A stretch of 64,000 bases of DNA from Sphingobacterium sp. (GTDB lineage: Bacteria; Bacteroidota; Bacteroidia; Sphingobacteriales; Sphingobacteriaceae). The stretch is from NCBI GenBank assembly GCA_022712315.1, contig JALAGS010000235.1, positions 1-64,000 of the forward strand. The letters are read 5' to 3'. The position numbers and the translations under genes are program-made. The notes under the pieces were generated by a model, which made no database searches, had not been told where the DNA came from, and saw only the letters and a list, made by a program, of their open reading frames with translations. Numbering within the stretch: the stretch's first letter is position 1; each line of letters opens with the position of its first letter. Below, piece after piece: positions 41,221 to 50,289 of this stretch.

Positions 41221-42630
41221 ATGGGAAATTATTCTAGAAAAATCTTTTTGGCAGGATTCATCGTTCTCGTCTCTTTGGGAACAGCTCTCCGGACTGTTGC
41301 ACAACAAATTTCGCCTTTTAAGGATGGCGATCGCGTGGTCTTTTTGGGAAATAGTATTACAGATGGTGGGCATTACCACGCCTATATCTGGCTGTATTAC
41401 CTCACACGTTTTCCAGAAATGAAATTGAAGGTATTCAACGCCGGAATCGGGGGGGATCGCGTGGTGGATATGCTCAGAAGATTGGATGGCGATGTTTTCA
41501 GCAAGCAGCCTACGGTATTGATCACGACTTTCGGTATGAACGATTCAGGCTATTTTGAATATAACGGTGATCAGCCGGAGATTTTCGCGGATACCAAGGT
41601 AAAAGAGTCGTATGATGGGTACAAGGAAATGGAAAAAAGATACAAAGGGTTGGTCGATACCCGCCTGGTATTGCTTGGAAGCACGCCTTATGATGAAAAT
41701 GTGGTGATCAAGGATAATAAGCCCTTTAAAAATAAAAATAAGGCTATGAAACGCATTGTAGATTTTCAGCGTGAATCGGCCAAAAGCAATGGCTGGGAAT
41801 TCTATGATTTTAATCAGTCCATCAGCGCAATCAATGCGAATTTTCAGCAAAAGGATCCAACCTTCACCATATCGGGAAGCGACCGTGTGCACCCGGATAA
41901 TAATGGGCATATGGTCATGGCTTATTTATTCTTAAAAGCACAGGGATTTGCTGGTCAAGGGGTAGCTACAGTGGGCATTGACGCCTCGAAGCAACGTGTG
42001 ACAGAAGCAAAGAATTGTACGGTTGAAAATGTCAAAAAAGCTGGAAATAACCTCAGTTTTGATTATCTCGCGGCGGCATTGCCTTATCCTATGGATACAG
42101 TCGCTAGAGGCTGGGGGGCTAAATATAGTCAGCACGATGCCGTTAAGATCGTCCCTTTTATGGATGAAATGAATCAGGAAGTCTTGCAGGTAAAGGGACT
42201 TAAAGGAAACTACACCTTATGGATTGACGATCAGGAAATCGGTGTATGGTCTGCTGCGGATCTCGACAAAGGGATCAATCTGGCCAATCAGACACGGACA
42301 CCACAATATCAGCAGGCCTTGAAAGTGATGTTCCTCAATGAAGAACGCTGGGAGATTGAACGCCGCTTCCGTGATCTGGCCTGGGTGCAGTATAATTTTT
42401 TTCTCCCAAAAGGATTGTTGAATGCTGACAATCGCAAGGCAATCGAGGTCATGGACCAACATGTGGCCACAGACGGTTGGTTGCGTGCAAAAAGAGATCT
42501 CTATGCCAAAGCGATGTATCCTGAAGTACGCGCGGCCTGGCAAAGCCAAATTGATGATCTACAGCAGCGCATGAATGAAGTAAATCAACCTGTTAAGCGT
42601 TCTGTGCGTCTTGTGCAGCTGAAAAAATAA
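41221..42630 (+). CDS. SGNH/GDSL hydrolase, probable deacetylase/esterase
   Basis: A 469-residue exported protein with a signal peptide (residues about 1-27, ending VAQ). SGNH motifs are VVFLGNSITDGG with Ser45, GIGGDRV with the oxyanion Gly, GMNDSG with Asn, and RVHPDNNGH with the Asp/His pair. The C-terminal 200 residues form an additional domain. It is the first gene of the mannosidase run and is followed 4 bases later by the GH38 gene. It probably removes acetyl or other ester groups from the glycan before the mannosidases act. The exact substrate is not shown. Confidence 0.85.
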   Translation: MGNYSRKIFLAGFIVLVSLGTALRTVAQQISPFKDGDRVVFLGNSITDGGHYHAYIWLYYLTRFPEMKLKVFNAGIGGDRVVDMLRRLDGDVFSKQPTVLITTFGMNDSGYFEYNGDQPEIFADTKVKESYDGYKEMEKRYKGLVDTRLVLLGSTPYDENVVIKDNKPFKNKNKAMKRIVDFQRESAKSNGWEFYDFNQSISAINANFQQKDPTFTISGSDRVHPDNNGHMVMAYLFLKAQGFAGQGVATVGIDASKQRVTEAKNCTVENVKKAGNNLSFDYLAAALPYPMDTVARGWGAKYSQHDAVKIVPFMDEMNQEVLQVKGLKGNYTLWIDDQEIGVWSAADLDKGINLANQTRTPQYQQALKVMFLNEERWEIERRFRDLAWVQYNFFLPKGLLNADNRKAIEVMDQHVATDGWLRAKRDLYAKAMYPEVRAAWQSQIDDLQQRMNEVNQPVKRSVRLVQLKK

Positions 42631-42634
42631 TGGC

Positions 42635-45208
42635 ATGACCGGGTTGAAAAAAATAGCAGTTATTTTGCTCATTGTGCTGGTGTCAGCAGCTGGACTAAAG
42701 GGACAACAGCAAGCTTATTTTGTCGATGGTTATCACGGCGGGGTTTACGGACACTACCCATTTTGGGTAACGACATTTATGCTCGACCATCTGGAAGCAT
42801 CACCAAGCTGGCGAATTGGACTTGAGATCGAGCCAGAGACCTGGGATACGGTCAAGGTTAAGGATCCTGCTGGCTATGCACGCATGAAGGAATGGGCGAA
42901 GGATTCACGTCTGGATTTCACAAATCCGACCTATGCGCAACCTTATCTGTATAATATCTCTGGTGAAAGTATCATCCGTCAATTTGCTTATGGCATGGCT
43001 AAATATCACTCGCATTTTCCAGAAATCAACTTTACAACTTATGCTGCGGAAGAACCTTGTTTTACAAGCAGTCTACCCCAGATCCTTCGGCAATTCGGAT
43101 TTCAATATGCGGTACTTAAAACGCCAAATACCTGCTGGGGAGGCTACATCAGGGCACATGGTGGTCAATTTCTGAATTGGGAAGGGCCCGATGGTACGGC
43201 AATCCTTACAGTACCCCGTTATGCAAATGAGGCTTTTGAAAAAAACTCCACCTGGCAGACTACGGCTTGGGCCAATACTGCGGACTATTGGAAGAGTTGT
43301 TATGATGCTGCAATTATGAATCCTGTCGGTATGTGCTACCAGGATGCAGGTTGGAAAAATGGTCCGTGGATGGGAACGGGCGAACAGGTGAAAAATCAGG
43401 TGCGTTACACCACCTGGACGGAATATTTTCGGTCGGTCCCCGCCGGACGAGCTGTGCCCAGCTGGAAAATGGGGCAGGAGGATATTTTGGTTAACTTAAT
43501 GTGGGGGAGCCAAGTGCTGCAACGTATTGCACAACAGGTGCGCAAAGCAGAAAACAGCATACTGCAAGCTGAAAAAATCGGTGCCATGGCTTTTATGGAT
43601 CATGGTTTTGTACCAGATCATAAACGCCTTGACGAAGCTTGGCGAACCTTGATGATGGCCCAGCACCACGACTCGTGGATTGTGCCTTACAATAAGTTGC
43701 ATCAGGACCAGACTTGGGCGCAGGCGATCGAGAAGTGGACAAACAATACCCTGAACATTGCGGACCAATTGATCCAGCAGGCAAATGCTTCTTATGCCAC
43801 TTCCACGCGGAGTACCATTTCGGAATTGGGCTATATCCGGGTTTATAATACGCTAGCCCGGCACCGAAAGGAATGGGTACAGGTGCGCTTACCTGCAGAT
43901 GTGGATGATGTCACCGTGTGGACAGGAAAACAGCAGGTATTGCCTGTGAAGTGCCGTCAAACGGATCAGGGTAAGGTCGTGGAATTTGAAGCAGAGGTGA
44001 ATGGCTTCGGCTATGCTACCTATCAGCTTAAGCCCGCTCAACCCATTAAGCCGGGACAATCTAAATCGCGTGAACGACGAAAAATCGTCCGCTTTGATAA
44101 CGAAGGCAATTGTATCCTCGAAAATGAATTGTACAAGATTGTGCTGGACAAAAAGCAGGGTGGAACAATCAAGAGTCTGATTGCCAAATATGCAAATCAT
44201 AAGGAATTCGCTGCACAAGATGGGGGATATCGGATGGGAGAAATCGAAGGGCATTTTTATGAGCAGGAGAAATTTTATTCTTCCAAGGAAAGCCCTGTAG
44301 TGTTTACTATCGTACAGGATGATGGGCTGAAAACAACGGTGGAGGTAAAAGGGAATATCAATGGGCATCCTTTTGTTCAGTTGCTGTCTTTAGTGGCAGG
44401 TCAACAACGCATCGATATGGACCTGACCATCGATTGGAAAGGGAATGTGGGAATCGGTGAATATAAGCAACAAAAGAAATGGACTGATAATAGACGTGCT
44501 TTTACAGACGATCGCTATAAGTTGAAAGTCATGTTTCCTTCAACTTTGAAACAGGGGAAAATAGCCAAAAATGCACCTTTTGACGTCACCGAAAGTCGCT
44601 TAGAGGATACTTTTTTTGGCCAGTGGGATCAGATTAAGAACAACGTTGTGTTGAACTGGGTAGATCTCTATGATGAAAATAGCCAATATGGACTCGCCAT
44701 ACTGACCGACCATACGGGATCATACGTCCATGGTAAAGCGTATCCATTGAGTCTGACGGCACAATACTCGGGTTTGGGATTGTGGGGGATGGATTATAAG
44801 ATCACTGAACCATTACACATGCACTATGCATTGATACCACATGAAAATAACTGGAATACAGCGCGTATCGCAGACCGAAGCAATGCCTGGAACGAACCCT
44901 TGCTGGCATGCTATCATGCCCATTTGGAACTCAGCGATCGTCAGCTGATCACAATCTCGGATAATAACCTGGAAATCTCGGCCTTGCAGCTGGACCATGG
45001 ACAACTTAGCTTACGCCTCTTTAATACGGGCAATAAACAGGCCACATCATCTGTCGCCATAAACTCTCCTGCGGCTTCGCTGCAGGAAGTTCTGCTAAAT
45101 GGTGAGCAAAAGGGGAATATTCCCCTGAGTAGGATAGATGACAAGAGGAAGGCTTTTGTGGTGCAGCTGCCAAAATTCGGAATCAGAACCTTTCAGATTA
45201 ATAAATAG
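42635..45208 (+). CDS. GH38-type alpha-mannosidase
   Basis: An 857-residue exported protein (signal peptide ending near Gln24) with a GH38 N-terminal catalytic domain. VDGYHGGVYGHYPFW is near the start, EEPCFTSSLPQILRQFGF stands in place of the usual DxFGHS...LP nucleophile loop, and MMAQHHDSW (His344-Asp346) corresponds to the zinc-binding HHD element of GH38. The C-terminal half is the beta-rich GH38 domain. Glu140 occupies the position where Asp is usual, an atypical feature of this subgroup. It should release alpha-linked mannose from the periplasmic oligosaccharides. Confidence 0.82.
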   Translation: MTGLKKIAVILLIVLVSAAGLKGQQQAYFVDGYHGGVYGHYPFWVTTFMLDHLEASPSWRIGLEIEPETWDTVKVKDPAGYARMKEWAKDSRLDFTNPTYAQPYLYNISGESIIRQFAYGMAKYHSHFPEINFTTYAAEEPCFTSSLPQILRQFGFQYAVLKTPNTCWGGYIRAHGGQFLNWEGPDGTAILTVPRYANEAFEKNSTWQTTAWANTADYWKSCYDAAIMNPVGMCYQDAGWKNGPWMGTGEQVKNQVRYTTWTEYFRSVPAGRAVPSWKMGQEDILVNLMWGSQVLQRIAQQVRKAENSILQAEKIGAMAFMDHGFVPDHKRLDEAWRTLMMAQHHDSWIVPYNKLHQDQTWAQAIEKWTNNTLNIADQLIQQANASYATSTRSTISELGYIRVYNTLARHRKEWVQVRLPADVDDVTVWTGKQQVLPVKCRQTDQGKVVEFEAEVNGFGYATYQLKPAQPIKPGQSKSRERRKIVRFDNEGNCILENELYKIVLDKKQGGTIKSLIAKYANHKEFAAQDGGYRMGEIEGHFYEQEKFYSSKESPVVFTIVQDDGLKTTVEVKGNINGHPFVQLLSLVAGQQRIDMDLTIDWKGNVGIGEYKQQKKWTDNRRAFTDDRYKLKVMFPSTLKQGKIAKNAPFDVTESRLEDTFFGQWDQIKNNVVLNWVDLYDENSQYGLAILTDHTGSYVHGKAYPLSLTAQYSGLGLWGMDYKITEPLHMHYALIPHENNWNTARIADRSNAWNEPLLACYHAHLELSDRQLITISDNNLEISALQLDHGQLSLRLFNTGNKQATSSVAINSPAASLQEVLLNGEQKGNIPLSRIDDKRKAFVVQLPKFGIRTFQINK

Positions 45209-45231
45209 AACCTAAGAAACGATAAATCAAT

Positions 45232-47571
45232 ATGAACAAATTATATGGACTGCTATCTTGTTTTGTTATCGCGCTAATCCTGTCTTCGACATCGTGTGCT
45301 AGTCGCCGATATCATCCTGTTCCCAGTTTAGCAGACTATGTCAATCCATTTATTGGTGCGAGTACAAGTGTGGGCGCCGCAGGCACGTATCATGGTTTGG
45401 GAAAGACTTTTCCGGGGGCGACGACACCCTATGGCATGGTACAGGTGAGCCCTAACACGATTACAGGCGGTGATAACAGCCCAGGATATAGTTACGAGCA
45501 TCGCAGTATGGAAGGTTTTGCTTTCACGCAGATGAGTGGAGTGGGTTGGTATGGCGATCTCGGAAATTTTCTGGTGATGCCTACCACGGGTAGGTTGAAT
45601 ACCATCGCCGGAAAGGAGGATGGTACGTTGACTGGTTACCGCTCATCCTACGACAAATCCAGTGAGGTTGCTCAAGCTGGATACTACGCTGTTGATCTTG
45701 AACGGTATAACATACGGGTGGAGGCTACCGCTGCCCCACATAGCGGTATGCTTCGTTTTACCTTTCCGCAAAATAAGGAATCACGTATCCAGATCGACCT
45801 GGCACGTCGCGTTGGCGGCACTGCAATACAGCAATATGTCCGGAAAGTCGATGACTATAGTATTCAGGGATGGATGCACTGTACGCCGGAGGGCGGTGGC
45901 TGGGGCGATGGCGACGGTAAGGCAGATTATACCGTTTACTTTTATGCACGCTTTGATAAACCCTTAAAAAAATATGGTATTTGGTCGGCAGAGATCCCCG
46001 ACAACTGGACGCGTAAGCGTGAGGATGTACAATCCATACACTACCAAAATCAGATAGCCGAAGCGAAGGTATGGCCCGGAAAAAACGAAATGGAAGGCAA
46101 ACACCTTGGCGTTTTCTCCGAATTTGAAACCCGACAGGGCGAGCAGGTCAATCTACAGGTCGGCATTTCTTTCGTCGATATGCAGGGCGCCGAAAATAAT
46201 TTTAAAAAGGAAATCGCAGGCAAGAATTTCGATCAAGTCCGTCATGAAGCCAGAGCAATGTGGAATACTCAGCTGTCCAAAATTGCGCTTAAAGGCGGTA
46301 CCGAAGACCAGAAAACGATCTTTTATACCTCATTGTACCATACCATGATTGATCCGCGCATCTTTACGGACGTAGACGGACGTTATACGGGTGGTGACAA
46401 CAGAATACACCGTAATGAGGGATTTACAAAACGGACAATTTTTAGTGGATGGGATGTTTTTCGGTCACAATTTCCGTTGCAAACATTGATTAACCCCAGC
46501 TTAGTAAATGATGAGCTCAATTCATTGATCAGTCTGGCTGATGAATCTGGAAAGGGTTATTTTGAACGCTGGGAATTATTAAATGCGTATTCAGGCTGCA
46601 TGATCGGTAATCCTGCGCTATCGGTACTGGCAGATGCCCATGCGAAAGGAATACGCAATTACGACGCACAAAAAGCATTAACTTTTGCAATCAATACCTC
46701 CAAAAGATTTGGCAATGATTCTTTAGGTTACAGCCCCGGAGCATTAAGCATCTCAAATACGCTGGAATATGCATACACCGACTGGTGCATAGCACAACTG
46801 GCAAAAGGATTGAACAAGACGGAAACAGAACACGTTTATTTGGCCAAAAGTCAAGCTTATCGGAAGATATTCGATCCGGAAAAAGGCTGGTTCAGACCAA
46901 GGAAAAATGATGGATCATGGGAAGAGTGGCCCGAAAATGCGCGAACCAAAGAATGGTATGGTACGATTGAAAGTAACCCATACCAGCAGGGTTGGTTTGT
47001 GCCACATGATATTCCAGGCATGATTCAGTTGATGGGCGGTAAAGAAAAGACCTTAGCTGATCTAACGGATTTTTTCGAGAAGACACCTGAAAATATGCGC
47101 TGGAACGATTATTATAATCACGCCAATGAGCCCGTGCATTTAGTTCCGTTTTTGTTCAATCATCTGGATGCGCCTTACCTTACCCAAAAATGGACCCGTT
47201 ACATCTGCGATAAAGCGTATAGTAATACCGTAGAGGGAATTGTGGGAAATGAGGATGTAGGACAGATGTCGGCCTGGTATGTGCTGGCCGCCTCGGGGAT
47301 ACATCCCTCTTGTCCGGGGTCAACACGCTTTGAAATAACAAGTCCCATATTCCAGGAATTGTCTTTTCAGCTGGATCCTAATTATTTCTCGGGTAAAAGG
47401 TTTCGCATTGTCGCTCACGATAATTCGGCGGATAATATATATATCCAGCGGGCAGTCCTAAACGGAAAGCCTTATGCTAGAAATTATATTGACTTTAAAG
47501 ATATGGTGGCTGGGGCAACTTTGGAACTCTATATGGGGCCTAATCCAAACAAAGACTGGGGGATCAAATGA
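45232..47571 (+). CDS. GH92 alpha-mannosidase, lipoprotein, with intact catalytic acid
   Basis: A 779-residue GH92 enzyme. The lipoprotein signal is LILSSTSC with Cys22, so it may sit at the cell surface or face the periplasm. Family motifs are YVNPFIGASTSVGAAGTYHG, GKTFPGATTPYGMVQVSP, FSGWDVFRSQFPL, NHANEPVHLVPF with the general acid Glu633, and GNEDVGQMSAWYVL with Asp675 of the base pair. GH92 enzymes are calcium-dependent, inverting exo-alpha-mannosidases. The presence of Glu in the NEPxH motif is typical of alpha-1,2-mannosidases. It overlaps the next gene by 4 bases (ATGA). Confidence 0.92.
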   Translation: MNKLYGLLSCFVIALILSSTSCASRRYHPVPSLADYVNPFIGASTSVGAAGTYHGLGKTFPGATTPYGMVQVSPNTITGGDNSPGYSYEHRSMEGFAFTQMSGVGWYGDLGNFLVMPTTGRLNTIAGKEDGTLTGYRSSYDKSSEVAQAGYYAVDLERYNIRVEATAAPHSGMLRFTFPQNKESRIQIDLARRVGGTAIQQYVRKVDDYSIQGWMHCTPEGGGWGDGDGKADYTVYFYARFDKPLKKYGIWSAEIPDNWTRKREDVQSIHYQNQIAEAKVWPGKNEMEGKHLGVFSEFETRQGEQVNLQVGISFVDMQGAENNFKKEIAGKNFDQVRHEARAMWNTQLSKIALKGGTEDQKTIFYTSLYHTMIDPRIFTDVDGRYTGGDNRIHRNEGFTKRTIFSGWDVFRSQFPLQTLINPSLVNDELNSLISLADESGKGYFERWELLNAYSGCMIGNPALSVLADAHAKGIRNYDAQKALTFAINTSKRFGNDSLGYSPGALSISNTLEYAYTDWCIAQLAKGLNKTETEHVYLAKSQAYRKIFDPEKGWFRPRKNDGSWEEWPENARTKEWYGTIESNPYQQGWFVPHDIPGMIQLMGGKEKTLADLTDFFEKTPENMRWNDYYNHANEPVHLVPFLFNHLDAPYLTQKWTRYICDKAYSNTVEGIVGNEDVGQMSAWYVLAASGIHPSCPGSTRFEITSPIFQELSFQLDPNYFSGKRFRIVAHDNSADNIYIQRAVLNGKPYARNYIDFKDMVAGATLELYMGPNPNKDWGIK

Positions 47572-50267
47572 AAAAAAGACTAGTATATATACTGCTATTC
47601 CTACAGCTTGCTCTTGTTGGCTATGGTCAAGTACGCGAGATTTCGCTCAATAGTGATAATCCTACGATTCGTTGGGAAATAAAGCCCCAGTCGGATCTGC
47701 CTTATTCAGGGCAGGAAATAGCACAACCCAATTTTCGGATGAAAGACCCTGTGCGCGGTATTGTTCCGGGGGTCGTCTTCACAGCTTATGTGGACCAAGG
47801 ACTGGTACCAGATCCCAATTTTTCAGACAACATCTACCGCGTGGATGAACAGTTATTCAACCGTCCGTTCTGGTACCGTACTTGCTTTCGCCTGCCTGCA
47901 GACTATAAAAAAGGGCAACGTGTGTGGATTCATTTTGACAATACCAACCGTTATGCCGATTTTTTCTGCAATGGCGTGAAATTATCGGGTACAGCTGGTT
48001 CTACCAAAGATGTCAGTGGCCATATGTTGCGCAGCAAATTTGATATCACAGATCTCGTGCGTGTGGGGCAGGAAAATGCAATCGCGGTGTTGATTACCGA
48101 TGCCGACCAGAAGAAAACACGTACGGCAAAAGAACCTTTTGGCGTAACGTCAAGCCCCACGTACTTGGCTGCGGCTGGCTGGGACTGGATGCCTTATGTG
48201 CCGGGACGTTTGGCTGGGATTACTGGCAATGTATCGCTGCACTTTGCTGGCGACGTCAGTATGGAAGATCCTTGGATGCGGTCCGACTTAGAAAGCAACG
48301 AGTTTGCCTACCTGGACTTTTCGACCGATCTAAAAAATGCAGGCGATCAGGCCAAAGAAATAACGCTCGAAGGAATCGTTATGCCTGGGGATATCCGATT
48401 TTCTAAAAAAGTGAAGGTTGCTGCAAACAGCACCCAAAAGGTATATATCACCCGCAATGAGGTAAAGGAATTTCTCATCAAACAACCGCTACTATGGTGG
48501 CCAAATGGTTATGGGGAGCCGAATTTATATCGTTGTGCACTTACCGTCAAAATTGCTGATGAGATCTCGGATCAGAAGGAGTTTCAGTTTGGAATCCGTA
48601 AATATGAGTACCATTATGTGCGCAATAAAGCGGGATGGCCAGTGCTGAATTTCTATATCAACGGAAAAAAGATCTATCTCAAAGGTGGGAATTGGGGAAT
48701 GAGCGAATACTTGCTCCGCTGCCAAGGGGAAGAGTACGGTCTCAAGATCAAGTTACATAAGGATATGAACTATAATATGATCCGTTTGTGGACGGGCTCG
48801 ATCACGGACGATGCTTTCTATGATTATTGCGATCGTTACGGGATGATGGTATGGGACGATTTTTGGCTTTATGTGGCGTATAACGATGTAGCCAATGATG
48901 ATGATTTTAAAGCAAATGCGCTCGATAAAGTAAAACGGTTGCGAAATCATGCCAGCATCGCGATCTGGTGCGGCGCCAATGAAACGCGTCCAAAACCTGA
49001 ATTGGATAATTACCTGCGTGCTATTGTGGCGTCGGAAGACCACAATGATCGGCTGTATAAGTCCAGTTCCAATCAGGATGGTCTTTCGGGAAGCGGATGG
49101 TGGGGCAACCAGCCACCGCGGCACCATTTTGAAACTTCGGGAAGCAACCTAGCCTGGAACGATCCGCCTTACCCTTATAGCAGCGACTACGGTTATGGCC
49201 TACGTACGGAAATCGGAACGGCTACTTTTCCCAATTATGAAAGTATCGTGAAGTTTATCCCAAAGGACAAGCTCTGGCCACTACCTACGGACGAACAGCT
49301 CAAATCGGAAGATGACAATGTTTGGAATAGGCATTTTTTTGGTAAGGAAGCTGCTAACGCCAGTCCTATCCAGTATAAAGATGCGGTCAATAAACAGTAT
49401 GGCGAATCGATGGACCTATCTGCATTTGCTGAAAAGGCGCAATACCTTAACCTCGAAGTCATGAAGGGCATGTATGAGGCCTGGAACGACAAGCTCTGGG
49501 ACGACGCAGCAGGCATGCTGATCTGGATGAGCCAATCGGCCTACCCTTCATTTGTATGGCAGACCTATGATTACTATTACGATGCAACGGGCGCTTACTG
49601 GGGGGCGAAAAAAGCCTGCGAACCGTTACATATACAATGGAATGCATCCAACAATAGTGTCAAGGTCATCAATACAAGCTTAAAGAGCCTGGATTCAGTA
49701 AGGGTTTCGGCGCAGATCTTTGACATGGATGGCCAGGAGATCAAAAAATATGGCCTGCAAACCAGCGCTACTGTACAGTCAAATGTGGCGATGGAAGTTT
49801 TTCGGCTAAATTTTGATGGCGAACTAGGAGCTACAGCCTTGTCCGATGTACACTTCATCAAACTTACCCTAAAGGATAGAAAGGGCGTTTTGCTATCTGA
49901 AAATTTCTATTGGCGAAATGGCCGCAAAGAGCTGGATTATACCAGCCTGGCGAGTTTGCCGAAAGCCAAGCTTGAATTTGACTATAAAAATGTAGCGGGG
50001 AGCGAAGGTATTATGCTTCGCATTGTTAACCGTGGAAAGTCAGTATCATTTGGTAATCGCTTACGCCTGGTGGATGCAGCAACTAATGAACGCATTTTGC
50101 CGCTCATGATTTCGGATAATTATTTTACCCTGATGCCGGGCGAGGAAAAGCATGTTCGGCTTACGGAATCCCATGCACAGCAATTAAAAAATGCAAAGCT
50201 CTTATGGAAGCAATATGGTTATGCTGAAAAGGAAACATTGGAACTAAAGAACATTCTTCTAAGATGA
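47568..50267 (+). CDS. GH2 exo-beta-mannosidase-like enzyme
   Basis: An 899-residue GH2 protein with a signal peptide (MKKRLVYILLFLQLALVGYG). The sugar-binding domain comes first (RPFWYRTCFRLPADYKKGQR), then an immunoglobulin-like part, then the TIM barrel with IWCGANETRP (acid/base Glu472) and LRTEIGTATFPNYESI (nucleophile Glu548). The WCGANE form and overall length match the beta-mannosidase / exo-beta-glucosaminidase branch of GH2. In this context beta-mannosidase, which cuts Man-beta-1,4-GlcNAc of an N-glycan core or a beta-mannoside stub, is most likely. Confidence 0.88.
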   Translation: MKKRLVYILLFLQLALVGYGQVREISLNSDNPTIRWEIKPQSDLPYSGQEIAQPNFRMKDPVRGIVPGVVFTAYVDQGLVPDPNFSDNIYRVDEQLFNRPFWYRTCFRLPADYKKGQRVWIHFDNTNRYADFFCNGVKLSGTAGSTKDVSGHMLRSKFDITDLVRVGQENAIAVLITDADQKKTRTAKEPFGVTSSPTYLAAAGWDWMPYVPGRLAGITGNVSLHFAGDVSMEDPWMRSDLESNEFAYLDFSTDLKNAGDQAKEITLEGIVMPGDIRFSKKVKVAANSTQKVYITRNEVKEFLIKQPLLWWPNGYGEPNLYRCALTVKIADEISDQKEFQFGIRKYEYHYVRNKAGWPVLNFYINGKKIYLKGGNWGMSEYLLRCQGEEYGLKIKLHKDMNYNMIRLWTGSITDDAFYDYCDRYGMMVWDDFWLYVAYNDVANDDDFKANALDKVKRLRNHASIAIWCGANETRPKPELDNYLRAIVASEDHNDRLYKSSSNQDGLSGSGWWGNQPPRHHFETSGSNLAWNDPPYPYSSDYGYGLRTEIGTATFPNYESIVKFIPKDKLWPLPTDEQLKSEDDNVWNRHFFGKEAANASPIQYKDAVNKQYGESMDLSAFAEKAQYLNLEVMKGMYEAWNDKLWDDAAGMLIWMSQSAYPSFVWQTYDYYYDATGAYWGAKKACEPLHIQWNASNNSVKVINTSLKSLDSVRVSAQIFDMDGQEIKKYGLQTSATVQSNVAMEVFRLNFDGELGATALSDVHFIKLTLKDRKGVLLSENFYWRNGRKELDYTSLASLPKAKLEFDYKNVAGSEGIMLRIVNRGKSVSFGNRLRLVDAATNERILPLMISDNYFTLMPGEEKHVRLTESHAQQLKNAKLLWKQYGYAEKETLELKNILLR

Positions 50268-50289
50268 TAGAAAATTTAAATAACTGATT

